Part shown: one piece after another, positions 20,401-26,594 of the stretch
Position numbering within the stretch: position 1 is the stretch's first letter
Layout of the letters: every line of letters starts with the position of its first letter
Source of the DNA: a virus
Strand: one strand, 5' to 3'
Length of the DNA: 45,858 nt
Virus record (IMG/VR): IMGVR_UViG_3300033571_004214
Span: 1-45,858 of that record
Notes under the pieces: model-generated
The model's input: only the letters and a program-made list of their open reading frames with translations
The model's database searches: none
Told to the model about the DNA's origin: nothing
Translations under genes and position numbers: made by a program

Positions 20401-23400
20401 AGCATTAATTCAATATTTTAAATCTAGGGGTATTGAAGTTGAACAAAACTATAATAGCAGATACGAAGAAACTAAACAATTAACAAATGAAGGAGAAACT
20501 TTGCGAGTAGCAATTAAAGATTTATTTGGTAGTGATCTTGCTCAAACATTTTTAGATTCAAATATTGCAAGTCGCATATTATCTTTTGATCAGTATGAAA
20601 AAGTAGTATATGAAATGCAAGGCATTGGTACCGCGTTAAATTCTGAAATGGGCGCTAGATTAAAAGCAACTGGTTTACTTGGAAAAGGAACTAAGGGCAT
20701 ATCAAGTGAAGTTGTTAATCAAACAGGTGCCGTAGTTAAAACTAGAGAAACCGCATACGGTGCTGGAAATACAGAATATAAATTTCAATATGTTGGAGGA
20801 AGATTTCCAAATGGAGATCCTGCCGATAATATGAGAGAGTACTACACAAGAGACGGAAAAGAAGCAGTTGAAATAAATATTGGTAACAAAGATCTGCCAG
20901 AAGAATTTGCAACAGGTCAATCTAAACATATAGATGTAACTACTTGGGTAGATCAAAACCAAAAGTTTTCACCTGCCGAAAGACAAAATTTAGACATTAC
21001 AAGAGCGTTCCCTGAAGGTGGAGAGAACGCAACTGAGGCTCCTTATTCAAACAGAGCAAAATCTTTGATTGGCAATGGCTATAGAGTAATTGTTTCTGGA
21101 GATGGTCAAAGCAGATTTGAAACTAGCCTAAAGGATAAACAAGGCGAGGAAGTTGCTCGATTAGATTTATCTATTGAAACTAAAGATGGTAAAATGAAGA
21201 TTGGAAAAAAACAGGGTCCATTCCCTAAAGGTGGAATAGTTCATATCACTGGATATAACGATGGCAAAAAAGTAGATACGCACGATAACGCGTTTATCGG
21301 AATGTGGGCTGAAACAATTGAAAGACTTAGACAGTCTGGTGTAACTAAAATATTCTTTGATACGCTAGATCACGGAACAAGGGAAATATCTGACTTACAA
21401 ATTGGTCGCAAAATAAATATAGCAATGGGCGGTGATCCATCATCTTTAGAGCCAACAATTGATAATGTTAAACCCAATGGAAATTTATTTACTGCATTAC
21501 AAATAGCGATTGGAAAAGATAAAGCAGATGGATATAAAGATTATCACGGTGGATCTTGGATGGATGCTCTATACAGTGTTGATCCTAATAAGCGCTATTC
21601 ACCTTCAGAAAACTACGATCCTAAATTTACAGATTTTAACAAAGGCGGTGAACAACCATTCATTGGAAGATATGCTGAAAAGAATAGAAAATCAATTGAA
21701 GGTTTAACTCTATCGTTTGGAGATCGCGATGAAGGATCATTTATCCAGTTTAACGAAACTAAAAAACCACAAACATTAAAATTAGAAAAAGACGGTGAAA
21801 CAATTGGTGAAGTGAAATTTGATTTTAGGTACGAACCAACCACTAGCGATCCTGCCGTAAATAAGAAAATTGGTGTACTTAAAATGTACATTAATAGTAC
21901 TGACATTGCTCCAGAATACAGAAGAGCAGGCTTACACGATCTATTATACTCGGAACTATTTGAACGCGCTAGACAAAGCGATGTACACTCATTTGAAATT
22001 AAATACCAGCAGGAAGATGATCTTGGCTGGGGTATGAGATCTATGAATAAACTTACTGGAGGTTCAGATATAGACTCATATTTAAATGAGGGAACACCAT
22101 TAAAGGGTACCATCGATAACTATATGGAATTGCTAAACGATTCTACTATGGAAACAGAAAGATTTGGAGTTCAGGGATTAGGTAATATCGAATCAGATAG
22201 AAGATATTCACCTTCTGATTTTAGAACCATTAATAGTGGAACACCTGAAGCAAATTTTGAAAGTATATCCTTTAGAAAAGGAGAAGTTCCTGATCCAGCA
22301 AAACACTCATTGTGGCAGTTCTTAGATTATCATAAAAGATTAAAGAGTTCACGCGGATTTTCTGTAAAAGTTGGCGGTGTACTTGTTGGATCTAGAGATT
22401 CTTATGTTACATTTGAAGAGGCTTTAACATTCTTATCAAAAAAAGAAGATATACAAAGTTCATCTATGGCTAAATGGATATTGGGTATGCTTGAAAAGCA
22501 ACCTAATATAAAATCATTGCCATTGATTTTAACTGGCGCAAATGAAGGATCTTATTCAAAAGGTTCTGGTCAAAGAACTACTGTAGAAGTTAATCCAATA
22601 CCTAGGGGTCGTAATAGCGGAAGTTATTATCAATTTTATAATGAACCAAGGGCTAATAAATTATCTGAGATCCTTGACGAATATTCAAAAGCAAAAGCAG
22701 AAGAATTAAGATTAAAAAATAATCCTCCTGTATTGCACGGACCTGATTGGGCTAAGTATGAATCAGAGCGTACTGCCGCTGAACAAAAAGTTAGAGGCAT
22801 AGAATATTATTTACACGGAAATTCTATTGAAGGTGTTATGCTTGAAGAAATTATGCATAGTGTTCAGGCAAAAGCATTAGACACTCATATTAAAGGAAGT
22901 AGCAGACTAAAGAAAATATTTTATAGGGGCAAATTTACTACTCAAACGACTAATGGTCCGACAATAGCAGAATTTACAAATACTGGAAGACAATGGTTAG
23001 AGGCTACTGATACTTTTGTTAAAGAAGTAGAAACAGAAATAAGCAAAGGAAATGAAGTTAATCAAAACGATCTTACTCTTGCAAAATTATTTAAATTACA
23101 TCGTCACATAACAGATACAACAATAGTTTCTAAAGATCCAAATCTTCCTGATACTTATAAACAGTGGGATCCAAATGCAGGATCTTTTGGAGAATATGTT
23201 GATAAAAAAGTTCCAGATAAAACTCAATCTGTAACAAAAGAAATTCAAAGATCATTTAATGCAAATGATGCTACAGTACATTTAGGTACAGGAAGAGTTA
23301 TAAAAGGATTAGAAAAACCATTTTCTAATAAGAGCGTATATAGATATCAAAACCTTATGGAGTTTCTTATATCTCCATTTAACGATCCAACATTTATGAA

Positions 23401-23695
23401 GTCTTTATCAGAGTTGGGTCCTGTAGATATGAGTTCATTAGAAAAAGGAACAAAAGAATATCGTAATTTTGATAAGATGCCTAATTTCAAAAATCTATTT
23501 GAACAATTTATTGATGTAGTTGCTGAATTTATTGGATTTAAAAAGACAGATAAAAACGCGGCTACTCAATTAATTGAGTTGGTTCAAGAACTTCAAGGTT
23601 GGAATCAAAAGGAAACTGGAGGTAATGGTTTTGATATACCACCTACTGGACGAGAAGACATTAATCCAACAAATATGAGGAGACGGCAACCGTGA
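11405..23695 (+). CDS. Giant polyvalent internal virion protein (4096 residues) with a zinc metalloprotease-like motif
   Basis: One uninterrupted 4096-residue protein filling over a quarter of the genome. A hydrophobic/Gly-rich region lies at about residues 590-810. A zincin-type motif AAHELAHGIQ has H1005, E1006 and H1009 (HExxH). Coiled coils lie near 896-945, 1176-1236 and 2344-2399. A block around 2040-2330 (ATNFVQADEALSLFSRGLYN; ATIDVWAARTLHRL) resembles conserved blocks of other phage polyvalent proteins. The C-terminal third has beta modules joined by short linkers of the type K/R-Y/F-SP (about 2815, 3187, 3396, 3598), one with a GNAT-like APEYRRAGLHDLLYSEL (about 3500), and a second zincin-like EEIMHSVQ near 3815 whose first His is Glu. 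I infer injection with the DNA, with enzymatic modules acting on the envelope or host. Base composition changes abruptly at about 19136-19870. Confidence 0.7.
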   Translation: MPELPPNERPTLRSDQPENYDPNPRGRAINALGSPLKEVPKEVPETDGLPPSYGSEEEVAKARASAFEKVMGPLPNAEGDQPTKNDVHINKVVSDIYDEHYKAMKDRPYDASQDTHPMAIDTTDKIKFVTALSKLSGREILDNYPEPIVKEYLRWMRDNEDLGRKILKENHPDGPSWYEQLGHGAWDMAMTLSAGDIAKGIVLVGSKGKASPRLATSLEVLDKYTLGMSIGQAKGAIKHIGSLSEIQAREEKDKKENLRNFAKLVANNKKHPELLREDVLQELYDWYATKGVNLSLQSLKINDPEKYSLIKSLNIGERFELSLMINHEDPSVKSNLVGSKRPRLRSRNISLDGSEEYKRNLSFAGSIDQEKKGQGQFLDLIKDIDVGESGNVKIDDFYIKNLGKKGIFENMPNSTGAEALKHTAGLFYSLTPIARREAQLQGGVSLWGAFTGKSDSPLPPIRESWAGILFQQSAKSDQELYNNFAAGVKTQEDLNAKAEGRDSLILSRVMAGITGMSKDEVDEKLSYYGANNQDLASSGALRFSLAGMAGRAGTLTRAGVMAGEGIAGGTYATAKYLASKGILTLSQASAVRSGVMASVGAVHAVEAYTFGLPVKLVGYTVGTGGRIILAGYGLAAQKVAGLAAKSASAIVGQELSPKYFRHTLMTLGVTDAFFGFSGGTKLAAILGFGKGAEAFGNILSKYGYAGKGINGYGFSGAIEQAALDKEIGWMAGRIASVGAKLTPLTTLGHDVVKGAWHGAGVGYGLGYMHNGHDGGVDGIWGGAGMGGFGGFHGSAVAIRQGYYSHNGATEALRQMGKNDPTGVNARHIEEIIANAEADQDWVRIPMLAGALKQAGNNNITTILHRDADISHINGRNVNLNGVPDADYKVGTKQFRVKELQAEVDRLRKESIDHSKNNRVKEAEASAKLAGEKNAELNKEINEWLTEIRTNGTQGQRERVNSRQNVYKGVWMDGTVGNGTIYINLDETGLVGSSADGIASNATAAHELAHGIQNLILREQAISHFRTTIFGIGTANADLVMQKGALDKELLSEFAGLYTEVLHGNDVVAGDRAKQSILDAYAVIENGNASGAQIEAARDILTKHAEEFGVTYFEGYLRRNKPDYLFRGGKYSAFQRILNKTENWIDFRTKLDLNGQGIAVRIRDVRDARQSQDIINIRNKVNDIVKKMNEINEQASKLTKKDGSVPRENQKEYLKLQEEYLKLKRDKQNLDKSLRKTDIGAILTTADGRHIIIPQAEQAMADLVRRMDSKGDSTGRFSSTLDLTRIKDPAELERVLREAGLEHWLKEDGTLKSQEQIAEEQAERGGKIMDFLEAQPPAVTGIVITTDEKGNKRGVGVLTDEAINALKDAGLLLPSEVIKVTTLRGIIDFVNGRSPLGGGECNITYNALSVEVDGSGRRSKPKHQIEQTNRNIVPYKMEFIMTSKDANGNKIEPRFELMITAIDMGNVLERAADEFPKSYTLPSGKVIKVSDMFSGDFNVFKDHLANYMKNLAEGGVPSADLFGGGEMGEAMRDILHRTLGGIPKGGFDSNGSPLLYNNPIIRPWHPWERGPKFPFTTFRLDLIQDISVTDGKFKFNEQTAYPRHLGNYSPVNFSAQTEFTLNGEKVKGIKGEHEFEVIDKKTGDAKTVKVRYTVISKNGKFYVGGSDFKDKKYSFSTIEQAKDFIGLDSQRRQLIVQNLMPTALVGGDSGILVTNIDGNYMLVDSKNKYRLIDGKVFRNETEAVRTAAKMHNDEALRIIRSQKDPSTRLFEDQVAEITRINDEMPDLLPLRISLNREGKPKLETLKDGEGKDRTYTAKDPAVIAGKAKAGDKIKKLSFQKVSYSLQASMHGSDKNRMQDPAVEASTSHLAELLKQEALEANKDPNKRKGITWYRDMVKSGYSLFGSMYGMFSESLGATSARTPVATNFVQADEALSLFSRGLYNEQLNRIHQAFTELEAKVSQKNPDGSSAFEREAIEFLIRKKSAVEAIEELGLKGDVDWVDLMGWQTDKSAETGITEKLVQKYEELYAENNNGKKNKLTPTQFSEALDTAKKMIFKRPENLMLRENGKKYNANTIKVGQVMYNVWHQLTEGPKTGNFSNNLAGLSTEATIDVWAARTLHRLINSKIKGRSKWRLSAGQEMGVDYVWHNYGTEQIAQWEGGGDFFYGQKAFSKAAELLRAEGGEFKDITPADLQALLWFHEKDIWAKADATNSIGAEMSSYDGPMEALSGGRDPAGIDGWNNVRRIIVGLSGSYDGSLNTKINGQPVAINTTARTYAYDSGKVSQFKKLVTNIFGSSLRGANINQTYGGYGGVTEHSLAVDIISYRGNRTVTALAQQAALLKHNETINKIEALTDKISKETDPKERKKLTTKLKTQQNNLKKRSAELQTKSELARQEQSSPSQGNHLGSVADYIVQQGKNYSQKDVFVAEVVGENHPNARPAGDVRFNKPLTISEALDIAQALIADKAFIGNFTLIPEPRNPNAEKLDKLTKRLNEVTNGGDEWKQIKEEIESLGKFIGVQMSCSPEMSHRYREFSKSPEVKDGSLDLMSVSGAKKFMAGWQAEFSQLSQTITTYNGTGIEYQPYHISAEVIPQGSYDTFNSADIGSNISLGERLDKYRIGLERENALRAENEREGDLFPAESTVFSNNRTVWNPTESQSADGYKLNDALVPDAQGQGKPDSTKQDKVRSAEEAQEWINKNMATPILKSEGGVKWGDKEFTITQKRLPDGTLSNQFEVMGAFDRRPSVVQGKEAAMALIKGRLEGTIGAKEGERILTIGGEEFKVNEATQPVKATDEQAKQSIGIYPTDSNIFKYSPVDTPTVELHPWMSKGIEETFPKADGTVREITPYSHRTQKVLERINALFNSELFQGTGLKMVLRQNSEGTYGSHNDRRTRISFILKQNGRESQVGAQSLTIKLRGRTRGSDGKLNIDRIPNALDEGVIGSAFAFNGSVYGANKGLALLKANYPDAYEYIKRISAETVKQNGGKIIVENNDYRKALIQYFKSRGIEVEQNYNSRYEETKQLTNEGETLRVAIKDLFGSDLAQTFLDSNIASRILSFDQYEKVVYEMQGIGTALNSEMGARLKATGLLGKGTKGISSEVVNQTGAVVKTRETAYGAGNTEYKFQYVGGRFPNGDPADNMREYYTRDGKEAVEINIGNKDLPEEFATGQSKHIDVTTWVDQNQKFSPAERQNLDITRAFPEGGENATEAPYSNRAKSLIGNGYRVIVSGDGQSRFETSLKDKQGEEVARLDLSIETKDGKMKIGKKQGPFPKGGIVHITGYNDGKKVDTHDNAFIGMWAETIERLRQSGVTKIFFDTLDHGTREISDLQIGRKINIAMGGDPSSLEPTIDNVKPNGNLFTALQIAIGKDKADGYKDYHGGSWMDALYSVDPNKRYSPSENYDPKFTDFNKGGEQPFIGRYAEKNRKSIEGLTLSFGDRDEGSFIQFNETKKPQTLKLEKDGETIGEVKFDFRYEPTTSDPAVNKKIGVLKMYINSTDIAPEYRRAGLHDLLYSELFERARQSDVHSFEIKYQQEDDLGWGMRSMNKLTGGSDIDSYLNEGTPLKGTIDNYMELLNDSTMETERFGVQGLGNIESDRRYSPSDFRTINSGTPEANFESISFRKGEVPDPAKHSLWQFLDYHKRLKSSRGFSVKVGGVLVGSRDSYVTFEEALTFLSKKEDIQSSSMAKWILGMLEKQPNIKSLPLILTGANEGSYSKGSGQRTTVEVNPIPRGRNSGSYYQFYNEPRANKLSEILDEYSKAKAEELRLKNNPPVLHGPDWAKYESERTAAEQKVRGIEYYLHGNSIEGVMLEEIMHSVQAKALDTHIKGSSRLKKIFYRGKFTTQTTNGPTIAEFTNTGRQWLEATDTFVKEVETEISKGNEVNQNDLTLAKLFKLHRHITDTTIVSKDPNLPDTYKQWDPNAGSFGEYVDKKVPDKTQSVTKEIQRSFNANDATVHLGTGRVIKGLEKPFSNKSVYRYQNLMEFLISPFNDPTFMKSLSELGPVDMSSLEKGTKEYRNFDKMPNFKNLFEQFIDVVAEFIGFKKTDKNAATQLIELVQELQGWNQKETGGNGFDIPPTGREDINPTNMRRRQP

Positions 23696-24030
23696 ACCAA
23701 ACAGATCCAGATCTAGTAGGCGCTATGCAAGACTTTAAAAAAGGTGGATGGGTTGTTAGTCTATTTGGTGGCGCTGGTATGTTAGCCAGAATGCTATTAA
23801 CCGATAAGGCTAGCCCTATTATGGTTTGGATCAGGCGCACACTTGCTGGATCTATTATCGGTGTACTTGCTTACTTTGCAATATGGGGTCAACCGATCAG
23901 CGGTATTTATAAGGCTATTATACTTTCTGTGTCTGGTGCTATTGCACCTGAATTACTTGAACACTTTATTCTAAGAGCGAAAGGAGCCAACGAAAATGTC
24001 AAAAGTAAGAACAAGAGAAAGCGTAAGTGA
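23692..24030 (+). CDS. Putative holin (GTG start)
   Basis: 112 residues starting with GTG, overlapping the giant gene's stop (GTGA) and preceded by AGGAG at 23678-23682. The pattern is a short cytoplasmic helix (MQDFKKGGWVVSLFGGAGML), two to three hydrophobic stretches (TLAGSIIGVLAYFAIWG; GIYKAIILSVSGAIAPELLE) and a very basic tail (SKNKRKRK). This matches small holins of the LydA-like or lambda-like type and the lysis position after the virion genes. Holin identity is inferred from size, membrane topology and the charged tail. Confidence 0.6.
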   Translation: MNQTDPDLVGAMQDFKKGGWVVSLFGGAGMLARMLLTDKASPIMVWIRRTLAGSIIGVLAYFAIWGQPISGIYKAIILSVSGAIAPELLEHFILRAKGANENVKSKNKRKRK

Positions 24031-24304
24031 AGTAATCATACTTTTACAGAGTTCATTGCTAATGCTATTAGCAGTGGCAGGTATGGCATCTACCGATGCA
24101 GTAACCAGAGGATTTAATGCATTAACTAATGCAGACTCCTGCGCATATATAATTACTGATGGAGCGATCGTGACCGAAACAGAAAATATTTCTGTAGAAC
24201 GAGTTCAGGCTATAATACAAAACTATGAATTGATTAACACATCGATCCTAGCAATTGGTATTATTATATTTGTCGCTACTTTAATAAGACTAATAAAAAA
24301 ATAA
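23996..24304 (+). CDS. Two-helix membrane protein of the lysis-type cluster
   Basis: 102 residues, overlapping the putative holin by 35 bases, with its own GGAG upstream (23984-23990 region). Hydrophobic helices lie near residues 14-32 (VIILLQSSLLMLLAVAGMA) and 80-99 (TSILAIGIIIFVATLIRLIK), separated by a polar loop of about 45 residues. It could be an antiholin, a second holin or an inner-membrane spanin-like partner. The loop is too short and lacks the coiled coil of a standard Rz, so I leave it unnamed. Confidence 0.5.
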   Translation: MSKVRTRESVSEVIILLQSSLLMLLAVAGMASTDAVTRGFNALTNADSCAYIITDGAIVTETENISVERVQAIIQNYELINTSILAIGIIIFVATLIRLIKK

Positions 24305-24305
24305 T

Positions 24306-24716
24306 ATGTACTACATTGTATTACTCACATTACTCCTGACTGGTTGTACTACACCCAGCGACCGCGCGTTTGATTATGATCCTGAGATCCCTAGCGATGT
24401 TTACTTAGAACGGATCCAGTTAGAACTGGACGCTGAGAACACGGCTAGCCAAAACGATATCCTAAACTATACGGCAGTAGCCTTAATTGTGCTAGGATCG
24501 GTGTCACTAGCGTTTGGTCATTTAGTGGGTGTATCCAAGGTAGGGTCACTCAGTCTAATCGCCTCTGGAGCCATTTGTGCAAGTCTTCCAAGACTGTTCC
24601 AGAGCGAATATTTCATATATCTAGCGTTTTTTGTTATTTCTGTGGGTTGCATTGTATTGTCCGTGTTTCTCTGGAAACGGTACCAAGATAGGGTTGACAA
24701 AGACGATCTGATCTAA
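24306..24716 (+). CDS. Predicted lipoprotein with three further membrane segments
   Basis: 136 residues. The N-terminus is a lipoprotein signal with lipobox LLTGC (Cys14), followed by a charged region and three hydrophobic segments (VALIVLGSVSLAFGHLVG; LSLIASGAICASLP; YLAFFVISVGCIVLSVFLW). A lipobox in a lysis cluster suggests an outer-membrane spanin (Rz1-like), but the extra membrane helices are not typical of Rz1. It starts directly after the previous stop and is the last gene before a terminator. The lipobox would fit a Gram-negative host. Confidence 0.5.
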   Translation: MYYIVLLTLLLTGCTTPSDRAFDYDPEIPSDVYLERIQLELDAENTASQNDILNYTAVALIVLGSVSLAFGHLVGVSKVGSLSLIASGAICASLPRLFQSEYFIYLAFFVISVGCIVLSVFLWKRYQDRVDKDDLI

Positions 24717-24798
24717 ACTATAGGAACCCTATTGTGGTCCTCGCCCTAAAGCGCTGGATGATCAGTAGGTGTATATCATACAAAAACGGCTTCCGTTA

Positions 24799-24833
24799 CC
24801 CCCTTCTAGAATTGTGGGAAGTTCTAGGAGGGG
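24799..24833 (+). terminator. Terminator between convergent transcripts
   Basis: The arms are ccccttctagaa (24800-24811) and ttctaggagggg (24822-24833), a 12-bp stem with one G-T wobble and a 10-base loop; TTTC follows on the plus strand. It sits 82 bases after the last rightward late gene and just ahead of the tRNA that ends the leftward operon, so it may stop both transcripts. A second small hairpin (aacgg-ctt-ccgtt, 24785-24797) lies directly upstream. The rest of 24717-24798 shows nothing I recognise. Confidence 0.65.
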
Positions 24834-24840
24834 TTTCGGC

Positions 24841-24915
24841 TGGCGCGGATACTAGGAATCGAACCTAGATTCTCTGCTTAGAAGGCAGATGTTCTATCCG
24901 TTGAACTATATCCAC
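24841..24915 (-). tRNA. tRNA-Arg, anticodon UCU
   Basis: 75 bases on the minus strand. It folds as: acceptor GTGGATA/TATCCGC (one T-G wobble), D stem GTTC/GAAC, anticodon stem TCTGC/GCAGA with loop CTTCTAA (anticodon TCT), variable GAAT, T stem CTAGG/CCTAG with loop TTCGATT, discriminator G and an encoded CCA. It would read AGA (and AGG), which is the usual Arg codon in the A/T-rich virion genes but rarer in the GATC-rich early genes that use CGC. The 5' base is shared with the stop codon of the leftward gene upstream, so it is presumably cut from that operon's transcript. Confidence 0.95.
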
Positions 24916-25382
24916 TACTTAGCAGGATCCTCAGGAGTGATATCAATGATCTCACCCTTAAGCATCTTATCCAAATCTTCGTGACTGATTCTGAGCCGTT
25001 GCTCTGTAATAGTTGTGGGCTGATCGTTCAGCGCTAAAGCCTTATCTGTAATGATCGCGATGGCTAATGGCAATTGATTAGGAGACAGGTTAGGTATCTC
25101 ATTGATCAGGCGCTCTCCCATCATCTGGGCGGCTACCATTAAATTTGTACGGTGACCAGCCTTCCAAGCGTTTAACTCTACACCTTTGGACAGATCGTTT
25201 CTGATCGCGCTGACGGTATGCTCGGAAGACTTAACTTCTCTGGCGATCGATACTATGCCTTCCCCTGCCTTAAGTTTTTCCTCAATGGCTTTGCGCTTCT
25301 CTTCAGGGATCTGGGTACCTTTGTGCCGTGACTTAACATCGGTCTTAATTCTTTCTGGGTTTGGTTTAAATTCTTCGCTCAT
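24915..25382 (-). CDS. Helix-turn-helix protein; candidate small terminase
   Basis: 155 residues. Residues about 25-65 read as a homeodomain-like helix-turn-helix (GEGIVSIAREVKSSEHTVSA). The rest is helical, with LPLAIAIITDKALALNDQPT and an acidic C-terminus with EDLDKMLKGEI. Proteins with this layout occur as small terminases or regulators in phages; no small terminase gene is obvious next to the large one, so this is one candidate. The start overlaps the upstream gene (ATGA), and the TAG stop shares one base with the tRNA. A transcriptional regulator is the main alternative. Confidence 0.5.
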   Translation of the reverse strand: MSEEFKPNPERIKTDVKSRHKGTQIPEEKRKAIEEKLKAGEGIVSIAREVKSSEHTVSAIRNDLSKGVELNAWKAGHRTNLMVAAQMMGERLINEIPNLSPNQLPLAIAIITDKALALNDQPTTITEQRLRISHEDLDKMLKGEIIDITPEDPAK

Positions 25383-25618
25383 TTTATTTTATAATGTTGT
25401 ATTGGTTGAACCCTACCAGAGTTATCAACGATTCTAAATTTCTTAACTTTGATCCGTGTAGGGTAATTGTTTATAAGGTTGTTAACTGTGGTCTTAGTAG
25501 ATGTCAAAGATCTATCTAACTGTTTAGATAATTGGACCATTGTGTACCAGCCTTTTGGTATGGTATCCGCTTTGTTCCTTAAAATATTTTGTAACTCAGT
25601 AATAAGTTTCCTATTCAT
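25379..25618 (-). CDS. Small winged-helix-like protein
   Basis: 79 residues with a pattern that fits a helix-turn-helix: WYTMVQLSKQLDRSLTSTKT, then TVNNLINNYPTRIKVKKFRI, which reads as helix-turn-helix followed by a wing. It is joined to both neighbours by ATGA overlaps. Probably a DNA-binding regulator of the leftward operon; its target is unknown. Confidence 0.5.
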   Translation of the reverse strand: MNRKLITELQNILRNKADTIPKGWYTMVQLSKQLDRSLTSTKTTVNNLINNYPTRIKVKKFRIVDNSGRVQPIQHYKIK

Positions 25619-25812
25619 TTGTTTTTAATATCGTGAGTTGGGTTTTCTAGGAATGTAAATTGTGTGCTATCAAAATGGCGCAATTCACCAGTGCTACACA
25701 GTACGATCGCAAATGTATCATTTGAGAAAACACCACCGTCTCTTACATAGACTAACATACCATCACCAAGCGGTGTATGCACTGGCATAGGATTGCGGAA
25801 TTCGTAAATCAT
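25615..25812 (-). CDS. Small hypothetical protein
   Basis: 65 residues, beta-rich, with TPLGDGMLVYVRDGGVFSND and a Thr/Phe-rich end. It has ATGA overlaps on both sides (25615-25618 and 25809-25812), which is the strongest evidence that it is translated. The layout suggests a small SH3-like beta barrel, but I do not recognise a family. Confidence 0.5.
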   Translation of the reverse strand: MIYEFRNPMPVHTPLGDGMLVYVRDGGVFSNDTFAIVLCSTGELRHFDSTQFTFLENPTHDIKNK

Positions 25813-26558
25813 AGCCCTTCAACGGAATAGATAAAGTCTTTTCCAACCTTGTGCGCTTGCCATACTTTCCAGTCTGATCCTTGCACAAAACCATAGAGCC
25901 AGCCGTGACCCCATTTGCTAGTCGCGAGCCTATTTTTACTGTAGCCCATATCTTCTTTTCGACACAAGCAACCTCCGCTAAAGCCAACGGCACCACCGTG
26001 TTTCTTTGCGTTAGTTTGTTGAATCGAATGCAAGTGACCCATAATTAAAGCGCCACCACGATCAGCATAATGGATCGCGTGTTCTTCTACGGCTCTGGTG
26101 CCACAGGTATAACCGTGTACAAATTTCACTGGACCGATAGAATGCACTCCGTTGTCCGCGTGGTAATCGTAGATCTTACGGCAACCAACTGACTTTAAAG
26201 TATTCTTAATACTGTTATCCAGATCCTGACAGTAATCGACAATAAGCCCATTGCTATTGTTGTTAATAATCTGTGAAAGACGATCCTCGTGGTTTCCATA
26301 TAAAAATGCGTTCAAATTATATTCACCGATCCGTTTAATAAATTCTGTTCCTGCTTTGATATCATCGGCTAAACTTTCGTTTTCTTCTTTGCCTGACGCT
26401 CCCCTGCGGATAGATCTCATATCATAATTATCGCCCAAGTGTACGACCGAATCAGCGCGGTACCATTTAAGGAATTTTAGCAGTTCCTTAGAAACTGATC
26501 CATCGATGAGGTCACCGTGGTTATCCCCAAACGCGACAAATTTATGTATCTTGCTCAC
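25809..26558 (-). CDS. Calcineurin-like metallophosphoesterase
   Basis: 249 residues with the metal-binding motifs of the family in order: GDNHGD (D12, H14), GDNYD (D43), GNHED (N89, H90), a His at 148 (FVHGY) and GHLHS (H175, H177). This is close to the usual length for phage phosphoesterases. Activities in the family include nucleotide, nucleic-acid and protein phosphoester cleavage; the substrate cannot be read from the sequence. It is the first gene of a four-gene leftward operon with ATGA overlaps, and its 5' region contains the palindrome at 26581-26593. Confidence 0.8.
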   Translation of the reverse strand: MSKIHKFVAFGDNHGDLIDGSVSKELLKFLKWYRADSVVHLGDNYDMRSIRRGASGKEENESLADDIKAGTEFIKRIGEYNLNAFLYGNHEDRLSQIINNNSNGLIVDYCQDLDNSIKNTLKSVGCRKIYDYHADNGVHSIGPVKFVHGYTCGTRAVEEHAIHYADRGGALIMGHLHSIQQTNAKKHGGAVGFSGGCLCRKEDMGYSKNRLATSKWGHGWLYGFVQGSDWKVWQAHKVGKDFIYSVEGL

Positions 26559-26577
26559 AATTTAGAACTTGCTAACT

Positions 26578-26593
26578 TTATGACATAATGTCA
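26578..26593. promoter_or_regulatory. Palindromic operator-like site between divergent genes
   Basis: The 36 bases between the phosphoesterase and rusA starts contain TGACAT-A-ATGTCA, a perfect 6+1+6 palindrome (26581-26593). It includes TTATGACA (26578-26585), the reverse complement of the TGTCATAA repeat found at 39894-40091. I infer a binding site for the same protein, controlling one or both divergent genes. Confidence 0.5.
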
Positions 26594-26594
26594 A

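Noticed and set aside
21613-22113. A 166-codon minus-strand open frame inside the giant gene
   Set aside because: It is antisense to an intact, composition-consistent coding frame; no promoter or start signal was seen, and the translation has no globular pattern.
24785-24797. Small hairpin aacgg-ctt-ccgtt as a separate terminator
   Set aside because: Stem of five with a three-base loop and no T-run; I treat it only as part of the region next to the stronger stem at 24799-24833.
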